Assembly: GCA_002494015.1 (NCBI GenBank)
Contig: DLAR01000023.1
Location: 1 to 53,450, forward strand
Reading direction: 5' to 3'
DNA from: Porphyromonadaceae bacterium UBA7042
Lineage (GTDB): Bacteria; Bacteroidota; Bacteroidia; Bacteroidales; Muribaculaceae
Length of the DNA stretch: 53,450 bases
Shown here: positions 7,814 to 15,998 of the stretch, one piece after another
How positions within the stretch are numbered: the first letter of the stretch is position 1
How the letters are laid out: each line of letters starts with the position of its first letter
The notes under the pieces: generated by a model
Seen by the model: the letters and a program-made list of their open reading frames with translations, nothing else
Told to the model about the DNA's origin: nothing
The model's database searches: none
Translations under genes and position numbers: made by a program

Positions 7814-8587
7814 TTAATCGGCATTCTCGGTTACGCCGGCGAGTTCGGGGTCAATCATGATGCGGCCGCAGTATTCACACACGATGATTTTCTTGCGCAT
7901 CTTGATTTCCATCTGTTTCTGCGGGGGGATGCGGTTAAAGCAGCCGCCGCAGGCGTTACGCTGGATGTAGACGACGCCGAGACCGTTGCGGGCATTCTTG
8001 CGTATGCGCTTGAACGCGGAGAGGGTGCGCGGGTCGATGCTGGGTTCGATAGCCTTGGCCTGTTCGCGCAGGCGTTCTTCGTCCTGCTTGGTCTCTGACA
8101 CGATTTCTTCAAGCTCGTTGCGCTTCTCGCGTAAAACGTGGTCTTGGTCGGCGAGAGTTTCCTCAGTAGCGGCGATTTCGGCCTTCTTTGACTCGGTGGC
8201 GCGTGCATACTCGTTGATATGCTTCTCGGCGAGCTCGATTTCCAGTGTCTGGAACTCTATCTCTTTAGATAACATATCAAACTCGCGATTGTTTCTCACG
8301 TTGTCGAGTTGTTGGCGATAAGTCTCGATTTTAGACTGGGAGTCTTGGATTTTGGCTTTCTCCTGAAGCGTTTTCTGGCGCAAGTCCTCGATTTCGCGAC
8401 GGTAGTTGTCGACACGGGTGTGAAGTCCCTCGATTTGGTCTTCGAGGTCGCGCACTTCGAGGGGCAGCTCACCGCGGATAGTTTTGATACGGTCAATCTG
8501 CGACAGCAGAGTCTGAAGCTCGTAGAGGGCTTTGAGTCGCTGTTCGACCGAGAGAGTCTGGTCGTTTTTGTTTTGCTCTGTGGCCAT
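7814..8587 (-). CDS. Coiled-coil protein with C4 zinc ribbon (CdsZ/DUF164-like)
   Basis: A 257-residue protein. Residues 10-180 are a long charged coiled-coil region (repeated ...LRQKTLQEKAKIQDSQ.. heptads). The C-terminus carries a zinc ribbon with two Cys pairs (CGGCFNRIPPQ near 213 and CEYCGRI near 237). This is the architecture of the widespread zf-RING_7/CdsZ family, implicated in secretion or RNA-linked roles in some bacteria; its function here is not established. It lies 25 bp downstream of the Nif3-like gene, a pairing often seen in Bacteroidetes, and is followed by slyD. Confidence 0.8.
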   Translation of the reverse strand: MATEQNKNDQTLSVEQRLKALYELQTLLSQIDRIKTIRGELPLEVRDLEDQIEGLHTRVDNYRREIEDLRQKTLQEKAKIQDSQSKIETYRQQLDNVRNNREFDMLSKEIEFQTLEIELAEKHINEYARATESKKAEIAATEETLADQDHVLREKRNELEEIVSETKQDEERLREQAKAIEPSIDPRTLSAFKRIRKNARNGLGVVYIQRNACGGCFNRIPPQKQMEIKMRKKIIVCEYCGRIMIDPELAGVTENAD

Positions 8588-8612
8588 TTATAGGAGTATT
8601 TTAGTTTTTAAA

Positions 8613-9716
8613 TCACATAAAAGTCACGGGATTCTTCTCAACCCGTGAGGAATAGACTGCAAAGTTAGGAAATTTTTCTGAAATAATGCGCGAAAAAACC
8701 TCCTTGCAGCACGCTTCGCTTTCAAAATGCCCCGTATCGACAATCAGCAGCGACTGTCCGTGGTCAACGAAGTCGTGATAGCGCACGTCGGAAGTGATGT
8801 ATGCGTCGGCACCCATGCTGCGGGCGAGGGTGATAAATTCGCCTCCCGAGCCGGTACACAATGCTACCCTCCTGACAGTGCCGCTCCATCCCGAGCATCG
8901 CACGGCGGGGGCGTTGTAGGCTTTCTTGACAAGATTCACAAACTCGGTAACGTCCGTCGGTTCGGGCAGAGTGCCTGTGATTCCGAGTCCCAGCGCGGGG
9001 TTTTCGTTTTCAAGGCGGTAGAAGTCAAAAGCGGGTTCCTCGTAGGGGTGCGATGAGCGTATGGCGGCCTCGACAGCGTTCTTGCGGTGTGCCGGAAGGA
9101 TGATTTCAATGCGGGTTTCAGGCTCGGCATGGTCGCTGCCTGTCTCTCCGACGAAGGGGTTGGACCCCTCAAGCGCGCGGAACGTGCCTGTTCCGGCGAC
9201 ACGGTAGCTGCAGCGGTCATAACGCCCGATGCATCCCGCTCCGGCGGCATGGACTGCTTCGGCGACGGAGTCGGCATAGTCGTGAGGGACGAATGTGACA
9301 AGTTTCAACAGTCCGCTTTCGCGGGGAGCAAGCACTTTCATGTCCCGTAACCCGAGTCGCCGCCCCATTTCATGGGAGAGTCCCACGGCGGGTGCAACGT
9401 CGAGCGCGGTGTGGGAGGCATATACCGCTATTCCACTGCGCATGGCTGCCATGACCGACTTTTCGACTTGTGTCGCTCCGGTCAGACGTTTCAGTCCCTT
9501 GAATATCAACGGGTGGTGGGAGAGGATGAGGTTGCATCCTCTGTCGGCGGCTTCGGCGACAACTGCCGGTGTCACATCGACGCATGTCAGAAGGCCGCTG
9601 CACTCGTCGTCAGGGTCGCAACCTGCGACCTGCCATCCCGAGTTGTCCCACTGTTCCTGCTGCCTGACGGGCACCCACGACTCGACGGCCGATATTATTT
9701 CGCGAATCTTGGTCAT
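8613..9716 (-). CDS. Nif3-like dinuclear metal-centre hexameric protein
   Basis: A 367-residue member of the NIF3/YqfO (DUF34) family. Metal-ligand motifs are visible: ILSHHPLIF (near residue 57), an ASHTALD motif (near 98) and the C-terminal DVRYHDF and DTGHFESE motifs. A PII-like insert domain lies around 135-250, as in YqfO-type members. The start at 9716 (MTKIREII) is preferred, because the alternative at 9734 falls inside the aspS terminator hairpin. The molecular function is unresolved; a GTP cyclohydrolase type 1-like role has been proposed for relatives. It forms a likely operon with the zinc-ribbon gene downstream. Confidence 0.85.
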   Translation of the reverse strand: MTKIREIISAVESWVPVRQQEQWDNSGWQVAGCDPDDECSGLLTCVDVTPAVVAEAADRGCNLILSHHPLIFKGLKRLTGATQVEKSVMAAMRSGIAVYASHTALDVAPAVGLSHEMGRRLGLRDMKVLAPRESGLLKLVTFVPHDYADSVAEAVHAAGAGCIGRYDRCSYRVAGTGTFRALEGSNPFVGETGSDHAEPETRIEIILPAHRKNAVEAAIRSSHPYEEPAFDFYRLENENPALGLGITGTLPEPTDVTEFVNLVKKAYNAPAVRCSGWSGTVRRVALCTGSGGEFITLARSMGADAYITSDVRYHDFVDHGQSLLIVDTGHFESEACCKEVFSRIISEKFPNFAVYSSRVEKNPVTFM

Positions 9717-9723
9717 TTTAAAG

Positions 9724-9766
9724 CAAAAATTCACAATGCATGCTCAGGGAACGTGCATTGTGAATT
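9724..9766 (-). terminator. Intrinsic terminator after aspS
   Basis: Perfect 13-bp arms (AATTCACAATGCA at 9728-9740 and its complement at 9754-9766), followed on the minus strand by a short T run. It lies just beyond the aspS stop and immediately upstream of the Nif3-like start. Confidence 0.75.
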
Positions 9767-9778
9767 GTGGATTATGCA

Positions 9779-11530
9779 TTATTTCAAGTTCAGTGCAATC
9801 TGGAGTTCGTCAAGCTGGGTGTCGTCGATGGCCGACGGAGCGTCAATCATTACATCGCGTCCCGAGTTATTCTTGGGGAAGGCGATAACGTCGCGGATGG
9901 AGTCAAGACCTGCGAGAATCGACACGAAACGGTCAAATCCGAAGGCGAGACCTCCGTGAGGCGGCGCGCCATACTTGAACGCGTTCATCAGGAATCCAAA
10001 CTTGTACTGGGCATCCTCCTCGCTGAGTCCGAGCAGGCGGAACATGTGGTCCTGAAGTTCGGCCTCGTGGATACGGATGGAACCGCCGCCAAGCTCGTTG
10101 CCGTTGACAATCATGTCATAGGCGGTAGCGCGGACGGCTCCTGTATCGGAGTCAAGAAGATGGATGTCCTCGGGATTGGGCGATGTGAAGGGATGGTGCA
10201 TGGCATAGTAGCGCTGTGTCTCGTCGTCCCATTCAAAGAGGGGGAAGTCGATAACCCACAGGCATGAGAACTTCTGCGGGTCGCGGAGCCCGAGACGGCT
10301 GCCCATTTCGAGGCGCAGCTCGCAGAGTTGCTTGCGGGTCTTCATCGTCGGGCCGGCGAGGATGAGAATCAGGTCGCCGGGTTTGGCCCCGGTGCGTTCA
10401 ACCCACTTGGCAAGGTCATCCTCGGTATAGAACTTGGAAACCGAGCTCTTTATTGAGCCGTCGTCCTCGACTTTCACCCACATCATCCCCTTGGCGCCTA
10501 CTTGCGGGCGTTTTACAAATTCGGTAAGCTGGTCGAGCTGCTTGCGGGTGTAGCCTGCACAGCCGGGGGCAACGATGGCACCGACATATTCGGCATCGTC
10601 GAGGACGGCAAAGTTGCGGCCGCCGGTGAGGTCTTTGATTTCCACAAACTCCATGCCGAAACGGGTATCGGGTTTGTCAGAACCGTAGAGACGCATCGCG
10701 TCGGCCCATGTCATGCGGGGGAAGGGGTCGGTGAAATCAATATCTTTGACATATTTGAAGATGTGCTTTACGAGGCCCTCAAACATTTGCAGCACGTCCT
10801 CTTGCTCGACAAACGACATCTCGCAGTCAATCTGGGTGAACTCGGGCTGACGGTCGGCGCGAAGGTCTTCGTCGCGGAAGCATTTCACAATCTGGAAATA
10901 ACGGTCAAATCCGCTGACCATCAACAGCTGCTTGAAAGTCTGGGGTGACTGGGGCAGCGCGTAGAACTGGCCGGGATTCATGCGCGAGGGCACGACAAAG
11001 TCGCGTGCACCCTCGGGGGTCGACTTGATGAGCACCGGGGTCTCGACTTCGAGGAAACCTTTCGAGTCGAGGTAGCGGCGGATTTCAAAGGCCATGCGGT
11101 GGCGCAGCTCAAGGTTGCGGCGCACGGCGGGACGGCGCAGGTCGAGGTAGCGGTATTTCATTCTGAGGTCGTCACCGCCGTCAGTATCGTCTTCGATAGT
11201 GAAGGGGGGAACGTCGCTGGAATTGAGGATGCGCAGCGACGAGGCGATAATCTCGATGTCGCCGGTGGAAAGTTCCTGATTTTTGGCATATCGCTCGGCG
11301 ACTTTGCCGGTTATCTGTACCACATATTCGCGGCCAAGATGGTTGGCTTGCTCCTGAAGTGCAGCGTCGGTATCGACGTTGAACACTACCTGAGTGATTC
11401 CATAGCGGTCACGAAGGTCAACAAATGTCATGCCACCCATTTTGCGGGTGCGCTGAACCCAGCCGGCAAGCGTGACTTCTTGTCCGGCATCGCTAAGGCG
11501 GAGTTCTCCGCATGTTTTATTCCTAAACAT
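9779..11530 (-). CDS. aspS: Aspartyl-tRNA synthetase
   Basis: A 583-residue class II synthetase of the bacterial type. The N-terminal OB-fold anticodon-binding domain (VTLAGWVQRTRKMGGMTFVDLRD) is followed by motif 2 (FRDEDLRADRQPEFTQIDCE near 213), the bacterial GAD insertion domain (about 280-410) and motif 3 (GLAFGFDRFVSIL near 545). It attaches Asp to tRNA-Asp. The length is normal. A -7 element TACTTTTG lies on the minus strand at 11561-11554 without a clear -33 box, so it may have its own promoter just inside the end of gluQ. The next gene upstream, gluQ, modifies the same tRNA. Confidence 0.96.
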   Translation of the reverse strand: MFRNKTCGELRLSDAGQEVTLAGWVQRTRKMGGMTFVDLRDRYGITQVVFNVDTDAALQEQANHLGREYVVQITGKVAERYAKNQELSTGDIEIIASSLRILNSSDVPPFTIEDDTDGGDDLRMKYRYLDLRRPAVRRNLELRHRMAFEIRRYLDSKGFLEVETPVLIKSTPEGARDFVVPSRMNPGQFYALPQSPQTFKQLLMVSGFDRYFQIVKCFRDEDLRADRQPEFTQIDCEMSFVEQEDVLQMFEGLVKHIFKYVKDIDFTDPFPRMTWADAMRLYGSDKPDTRFGMEFVEIKDLTGGRNFAVLDDAEYVGAIVAPGCAGYTRKQLDQLTEFVKRPQVGAKGMMWVKVEDDGSIKSSVSKFYTEDDLAKWVERTGAKPGDLILILAGPTMKTRKQLCELRLEMGSRLGLRDPQKFSCLWVIDFPLFEWDDETQRYYAMHHPFTSPNPEDIHLLDSDTGAVRATAYDMIVNGNELGGGSIRIHEAELQDHMFRLLGLSEEDAQYKFGFLMNAFKYGAPPHGGLAFGFDRFVSILAGLDSIRDVIAFPKNNSGRDVMIDAPSAIDDTQLDELQIALNLK

Positions 11531-11572
11531 AGCTTAATTACGGTATTTTAGCGCAAAAGTACAAAAATTTCA

Positions 11573-12529
11573 TTAGAAAATCGTGTCGGGGATGCATATT
11601 ATCTCGCGCGACTGAATCTTTTTCCATGAAAAGATGTCGACGAGGTCATGCGGAGAGCACGGCTCGGCTTTCGGGATGAGTCCGGCAAGCGATGCGAGAT
11701 AGCCTGTAATCTGCTGCGGTGAACAGGTCGCGCGCAGCGTGTCGAGGTTGAGCGAGCGGTCGCGTTTTGAAAGCCGCCGGCCGTTCATGTTGCCGATGAG
11801 CGGAAGATGGGAATAGGCCGGCACGGGAAAGCCTAATATATTATATAGGTATATCTGTTGCGCCGCCGACAGCAGCAGGTCATTGCCGCGCACGATTTCG
11901 GTCACACCCATCAGCGCGTCGTCGACCACAACGGCGAGCTGGTAGGCCCATGCCCCGTCGGCGCGTCGCAGCACAAAGTCGCCGCAATGACCGGCAAGGT
12001 TGACTGCCTGCGGCCCGTAGACAGTGTCGTCAAATTTTATTTCCCGGTCATCGACAGCGATGCGGACAGCGTGGGGGATGTCTGTGTCTTGAAAAGGGTG
12101 GGGGAGAGTGTCGGGGCGGCATGTCCCCGCATAGATTATGCGGCCGTCACTCTGGTGCGGTGCCTGTGTCGCCTTGATGTCGGCGCGGGTGCAGAAACAG
12201 GGGTAGGTGAGCCCGGTCTCCTTCAGCCGGTCGAGATATTCAGAATATATTTCGCCACGGCGGCTCTGCGTGTAAGGTCCCGCGCCGCCGCGGTCGTCAA
12301 GTCCTCCCTCGTCCCAGTCAAGGCCGAGCCAGCTGAGGTCATCCTCAATCTGTCGGGCATATTCGAGTCGCGAGCGCTGCGGGTCGAGGTCTTCGATGCG
12401 AAGTATCCATTTCCCTCCCGCTTTACGCACCGACAGCCACGAGATAAGCGCGGTGAACAGGTTGCCGAGGTGCATACGCCCGGTCGGTGACGGGGCAAAA
12501 CGCCCTTTGATGATTTTGGATTCAGCCAT
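11573..12529 (-). CDS. gluQ: Glutamyl-Q tRNA(Asp) synthetase
   Basis: A 318-residue class I synthetase fragment resembling only the catalytic core of GluRS. It attaches Glu to the queuosine base of tRNA-Asp rather than to a tRNA 3' end. The HIGH-like motif reads APSPTGRMHLGN near residue 10, zinc-binding Cys residues lie in PCFC and GTCR near 102-130, and the KMSKS-like motif reads RLSKRD near 238. No anticodon-binding domain is present. The open frame extends upstream to 12637, but that part crosses the tRNA-His gene and its terminator, so ATG 12529 is the true start. It lies directly upstream of aspS. Confidence 0.9.
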   Translation of the reverse strand: MAESKIIKGRFAPSPTGRMHLGNLFTALISWLSVRKAGGKWILRIEDLDPQRSRLEYARQIEDDLSWLGLDWDEGGLDDRGGAGPYTQSRRGEIYSEYLDRLKETGLTYPCFCTRADIKATQAPHQSDGRIIYAGTCRPDTLPHPFQDTDIPHAVRIAVDDREIKFDDTVYGPQAVNLAGHCGDFVLRRADGAWAYQLAVVVDDALMGVTEIVRGNDLLLSAAQQIYLYNILGFPVPAYSHLPLIGNMNGRRLSKRDRSLNLDTLRATCSPQQITGYLASLAGLIPKAEPCSPHDLVDIFSWKKIQSREIICIPDTIF

Positions 12530-12549
12530 GAAATGAATATGTATGAGCC

Positions 12550-12590
12550 GGAAAAAGAAAACAGCTACCCGGGAAACCCGAGTAGCTGTT
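12550..12590 (-). terminator. Intrinsic terminator of tRNA-His
   Basis: Minus-strand hairpin with AACAGCTAC/GTAGCTGTT arms extended by CGGG/CCCG (12560-12590), followed by a T-rich run (complement of 12551-12560). It lies just after the tRNA and 21 nt before the gluQ start. Confidence 0.85.
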
Positions 12591-12594
12591 CTAG

Positions 12595-12672
<78 letters not shown>

Positions 12673-12704
12673 ATCTCGCGTGACCCTTATCGGGTTTTGC
12701 GCTG

Positions 12705-12736
12705 CAAAGGTACAACCTTTTTTTTTCTTGTGCAAG
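12705..12736 (-). promoter_or_regulatory. Promoter of tRNA-His
   Basis: Minus-strand -33 CTTG at 12736-12733, a 20-nt spacer and a consensus -7 TACCTTTG at 12712-12705. The transcript should begin about 25 nt before the mature tRNA. Confidence 0.7.
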
Positions 12737-12773
12737 ACTTTTTTCAGAAATTTTTCAAGGAATCCATTAAAAA

Positions 12774-13214
12774 GTGTTCGCCGCCATGCCTTTGCATGTG
12801 AATTGCGAGATACGCCCTATGTATGGCTATCTTCCCGACGGATGCGCGGGCCGCATAGTGCAGGTAGCGGTTTCGGGTCAGAATCTCGACCCGAAAATAG
12901 ATGTGGAGACTGTCTATAAAAAAGCAACCCTTAAAACGACACACAACATCGCCGCAGGCGACACTGCCGCGACTTTCGAGGTTATGCTCCCGGCCTCGGT
13001 TCCCACCGACCGCAAGTCGACCGGCCGTGACAATGAGATAATCGTGCGCCTCCGCTCCCTCTCCCCGGGACATGAACGGGTGAACCTCACTTTCCCGAGG
13101 CGCGCACCATTGTCAGTAAACCTCTGCACACTGGAAGAAATCCCCTCTGAGCCTGTTGACGGCACTCTGACCATGCCCTCCTACGGCATGACAACCGTGA
13201 AGGTGCAGTTCTGA
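12774..13214 (+). pseudogene. 146-codon ORF, possible C-terminal remnant of a larger enzyme
   Basis: The frame opens at GTG 12774 directly after an in-frame TAA at 12768-12770, with ATG 12786 as an alternative. Neither start has a convincing ribosome-binding site, and the A/T-rich region upstream is the tRNA-His promoter. The protein looks like a beta-sandwich end domain rather than a complete enzyme, ending LTMPSYGMTTVKVQF. The stretch EIIVRLRSLSPGHERVNLTF followed by VNLCTLEE faintly recalls the C-terminal domain of GH38 alpha-mannosidases, but I cannot confirm this. A 13-bp hairpin follows. I read it as a probable truncated gene; a small intact gene of unknown function is the alternative. 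Confidence 0.4.
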
Positions 13215-13239
13215 CAAGGCCCTTGCCTGATAAAATCAC

Positions 13240-13279
13240 AACCGTGTCAGGATGCGATTACTTTCGTCCTGACACGGTT
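13240..13279 (+). terminator. Strong hairpin, probable terminator
   Basis: Perfect 13-bp arms AACCGTGTCAGGA (13240-13252) and its complement (13267-13279) around a 14-nt loop. Only a short T run follows on either strand, so it may act as a stabiliser rather than an efficient terminator. Confidence 0.5.
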
Positions 13280-13330
13280 TGCCGTTTATGTCTTTATGAT
13301 GATATTTTATGTAAATAAGCCGGTTGGGTG

Positions 13331-13363
13331 TTTGCTTTTTTTTGTGGATAATTGTTATATTTG
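13331..13363 (+). promoter_or_regulatory. Promoter of the iorA cluster
   Basis: -33 TTTG (13331-13334), a 21-nt spacer and -7 TATATTTG (13356-13363) match the Bacteroidales consensus. The predicted start near 13370 leaves an unusually long leader of about 215 nt before iorA. Confidence 0.65.
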
Positions 13364-13587
13364 CAATGCGATGGTCTCGTTTTTGAGACATTTTGCCCCC
13401 GCGTTTTGCAGCTATCGGGATGTTTTGCTTTCAATATGTCGCATGATGATGTGAAAAGCGGTGTGTTGTTTAAAATAGTTACTTTTAAACTGTCTTTTTG
13501 TGATTTTTGACCGATGTCGCGGTGTGTGGACTCGTGGTATTCAGTCATAGCTCTCATCAGGACCTTAAAACCAATTATTAAAGCAAA

Positions 13588-15186
13588 ATGAAGAACCGTA
13601 AACTATTGTTGCTGGGTGACGAGGCGCTTGCGCTTGGTGCGCTTGATGCCGGCCTCTCGGGGGTGTATGCCTATCCCGGCACGCCGTCGACCGAGATTAC
13701 CGAGTATATCCAATCCCATCCGGGAGCCCGAGAGCGCGGCGTTCACAGCCACTGGTCCTCTAACGAAAAGACAGCTATGGAGGAGGCCCTCGGCATGTCG
13801 TTCTGTGGCAAGCGCGCTATGGTGTGCATGAAACATGTCGGAATGAACGTGTGTGCCGATGCTTTTGTCAACTCGGCCATGACAGGTGTAAACGGCGGTC
13901 TCATCGTTGTCGCTGCCGACGACCCCTCGATGCATTCCTCCCAGAACGAGCAGGATTCACGGTTCTACAGCCAGTTTGCTTTTATCCCCGCCCTTGAGCC
14001 GTCGGGGCAGCAGGAAGCCTATGAAATGGCCGCTTATGCACTGGAATTTTCCGAGCGGGTGCAGCTCCCGGTAATGATGCGCATGGTGACACGCCTGTGC
14101 CATTCCCGCGCAGTTGTCGAGCAGGGAGACGAGCGTCCTGAAAACACTCTTTCCTATCCCGAGAAAACTCGCCAGTGGGTGTTGATGCCCGGAAACTCGC
14201 GTGTGCGTTACCGCGAAGTCCTGCAATTGTGGGAATCGCTGAAAGAGGAGTCGGAAAAATCGCCTTACAACAAGTATATTGCCGGCACAGACCGCTCGGT
14301 CGGCATCGTCGCCTCAGGTATAGCATTCAATTACCTGATGGAGAATTTCCCCGACGGGTGTCCCTATAACGTCGTGAAGATTTCCCAGTACCCCCTTCCC
14401 GAAAAGATGTTGCAACGTCTCGCCGACGAGAGTGACCGCCTGCTCGTAATCGAGGACGGACAGCCGTTTATCGAGGAAAAACTGCGCGGAGTGTTGCCGG
14501 GTGCAAAGAAAATCAGCGGCCGTCTCGACGGGGCGTTACCCCGCACCGGCGAGCTGACCCCCGACGCGGTAGCCGCCGCCATCGGGTTGAAAGAGGCCGA
14601 GCATGAGAAACGCTGCGAGATGGTTGTGCCGCGTCCCCCGGCATTGTGTCAGGGTTGCGGTCACCGTGACGTGTTCCATGCCCTCAACGACGTGCTTGCC
14701 GGATATAAGGATGCCAAGGTGTTTGGCGACATAGGATGCTACACCCTCGGATGGCTTTCTCCATTTAACGCTATCGACACCGTGGTCGACATGGGCGCGT
14801 CGATAACGATGGCCAAGGGTGCGGCTGATGCCGGCCAGCATCCCGCGGTGGCCGTTATAGGCGACTCGACCTTTACCCACTCGGGCATGACGGGTCTGCT
14901 TGACGCAATCAACGAAAACTCGCCCATCACGGTGATTATAAGCGATAACCTGACCACCGGCATGACTGGCGGACAGGACTCGCAGGGAACCGGCAAGCTT
15001 GAAGACATCTGCCTCGGCCTCGGCGTCGACCCGGCCCATGTGCGCACCATTGACTCGCTTCCCAAGAACCATGACGCGATGATGGCTCTCTTTAAAGAAG
15101 AAATAGATTATCCCGGACTGTCGGTTATAGTCTCGCGCCGCGAGTGCATCCAGACTGCCCGCCGTCACAATTCAGCTAAAAAATAA
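13588..15186 (+). CDS. iorA: Indolepyruvate:ferredoxin oxidoreductase, alpha subunit
   Basis: A 532-residue thiamine-diphosphate-dependent 2-keto acid oxidoreductase subunit that, with IorB, oxidatively decarboxylates aryl (and possibly branched) pyruvates to acyl-CoA. The N-terminal pyrimidine-binding domain shows YPGTPSTEITEY (near residue 30) and WSSNEKTAMEEALGMSF (near 53). The pyrophosphate-binding half shows LCQGCGHRDVF (near 353) and GDSTFTHSGMTG (near 427). Many IorA proteins end in a domain with two [4Fe-4S] clusters; this one stops at ARRHNSAKK just where that would begin, so electrons must pass through another partner. It is the first gene of the plus-strand cluster, 6 bp before iorB. 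Confidence 0.92.
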   Translation: MKNRKLLLLGDEALALGALDAGLSGVYAYPGTPSTEITEYIQSHPGARERGVHSHWSSNEKTAMEEALGMSFCGKRAMVCMKHVGMNVCADAFVNSAMTGVNGGLIVVAADDPSMHSSQNEQDSRFYSQFAFIPALEPSGQQEAYEMAAYALEFSERVQLPVMMRMVTRLCHSRAVVEQGDERPENTLSYPEKTRQWVLMPGNSRVRYREVLQLWESLKEESEKSPYNKYIAGTDRSVGIVASGIAFNYLMENFPDGCPYNVVKISQYPLPEKMLQRLADESDRLLVIEDGQPFIEEKLRGVLPGAKKISGRLDGALPRTGELTPDAVAAAIGLKEAEHEKRCEMVVPRPPALCQGCGHRDVFHALNDVLAGYKDAKVFGDIGCYTLGWLSPFNAIDTVVDMGASITMAKGAADAGQHPAVAVIGDSTFTHSGMTGLLDAINENSPITVIISDNLTTGMTGGQDSQGTGKLEDICLGLGVDPAHVRTIDSLPKNHDAMMALFKEEIDYPGLSVIVSRRECIQTARRHNSAKK

Positions 15187-15192
15187 CATCAG

Positions 15193-15786
15193 ATGAAAAC
15201 CGATATAATTCTTGCCGGTGTCGGGGGACAAGGCATCCTCTCCATCGCTTCAATTCTCGGCGTGGCCGCGCTTGAACAGAATCTTTATCTGAAACAGGCC
15301 GAAGTCCACGGTATGAGCCAGCGTGGCGGTGACGTGCAGTCCAACCTGCGCCTGAGTTCTTCACCTGTTCACAGTGACCTCATTCCACTCGGGAAGGCCG
15401 ACATGGTCGTTTCGCTCGAACCGATGGAGGCACTCCGCTATGTCGAGTATCTTAACCCGCAGTCAGGATGGATCGTGACAAGTACCGCCCCGTTTGTCAA
15501 CATCCCCAATTATCCCGAGCAGGCCGCGATTGACGCGGCTCTCGCTTCAAGAGAGAGGGTGGTGGCGTTTGACATGGAGGCCGCCGCCCGAGAGATTGCG
15601 TCGCCGCGCAGTTCCAACATGGTGTTGCTCGGCGCGTGCTCTCCGTTGCTCGATATTGACCCGTCGAAACTCGAAGACGGCATACGCGCGATTTTCGCCC
15701 GCAAAGGTGAAAAAATCGTCGAGGCCAATATAGCCGCTTTCCGTCTCGGTCGCGAAAAAGCGATTGAGATGCGTAGCGGGAAATAA
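15193..15786 (+). CDS. iorB: Indolepyruvate:ferredoxin oxidoreductase, beta subunit
   Basis: A 197-residue gamma-type domain of the pyruvate:ferredoxin oxidoreductase superfamily. The hallmark glycine loop is GVGGQGILSIASILG (near residue 9), and HGMSQRGGDVQSNLR follows near 40, as in other IorB and KorC-like subunits that contact CoA. It pairs with IorA immediately upstream. The gene ends just before a 162-bp mobile element that separates it from the aminotransferase. Confidence 0.92.
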   Translation: MKTDIILAGVGGQGILSIASILGVAALEQNLYLKQAEVHGMSQRGGDVQSNLRLSSSPVHSDLIPLGKADMVVSLEPMEALRYVEYLNPQSGWIVTSTAPFVNIPNYPEQAAIDAALASRERVVAFDMEAAAREIASPRSSNMVLLGACSPLLDIDPSKLEDGIRAIFARKGEKIVEANIAAFRLGREKAIEMRSGK

Positions 15787-15820
15787 GATGGTTGGATATA
15801 ATCTGCAATAAATTGATTTA

Positions 15821-15982
15821 GAGGTTGTTTGATAATAAATATTGATTCAGGGTGGCAGCGAAAGAGGTTGTCATGAATTGAATGTAACTTCAGTTAGATA
15901 TTAATTTCAAAATTTAAACATGAGGCGGTTTATTATAAATGTTTTTTCATACCCGTTTTCACATTTGTTTTTAAACAACCTC
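15821..15982 (+). mobile_element. 162-bp MITE-like element, family A, with 3-bp target duplication
   Basis: The ends are GAGGTTGTTT (15821-15830) and its exact complement AAACAACCTC (15973-15982), flanked on both sides by TTA (15818-15820 and 15983-15985). The length is exactly 162 bp, the same as the two family-B elements. It has no ORF. The interior word AGATATTAATTTCAAAATTT recurs at 33635-33654 and, inverted, at the right window edge. It lies between iorB and the aminotransferase gene and occupies most of that gap. GAG ends with a T-N-A duplication recall IS5-family elements, but no parent element is in the window. Confidence 0.75.
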
Positions 15983-15998
15983 TTAAAAAACTCGAAAA

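Larger units (their letters stand above)
13215..13587 (+). other. Intergenic stretch: hairpin, promoter and long leader of the ior cluster
   Basis: A 373-bp gap. It holds a strong hairpin (13240-13279), a consensus promoter (13331-13363) and about 215 nt of untranslated leader before iorA. In the leader, GTTTAAAA and TTTTAAAC (13468-13475 and 13483-13490) can form a small AT-rich stem followed by TGTCTTTTTG, a possible weak attenuator. No credible gene is present. Confidence 0.5.

Noticed and set aside
13343..13351. DnaA-box-like TGTGGATAA near parAB-containing chromosome segment, considered as an origin signal
   Set aside because: It is a single isolated copy inside a promoter spacer about 25 kb from parAB, with no cluster of boxes, dnaA or dnaN nearby.
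13294..13557. An 87-codon minus-strand frame upstream of iorA
   Set aside because: It covers the iorA promoter and leader, and its composition is that of non-coding AT-rich DNA.
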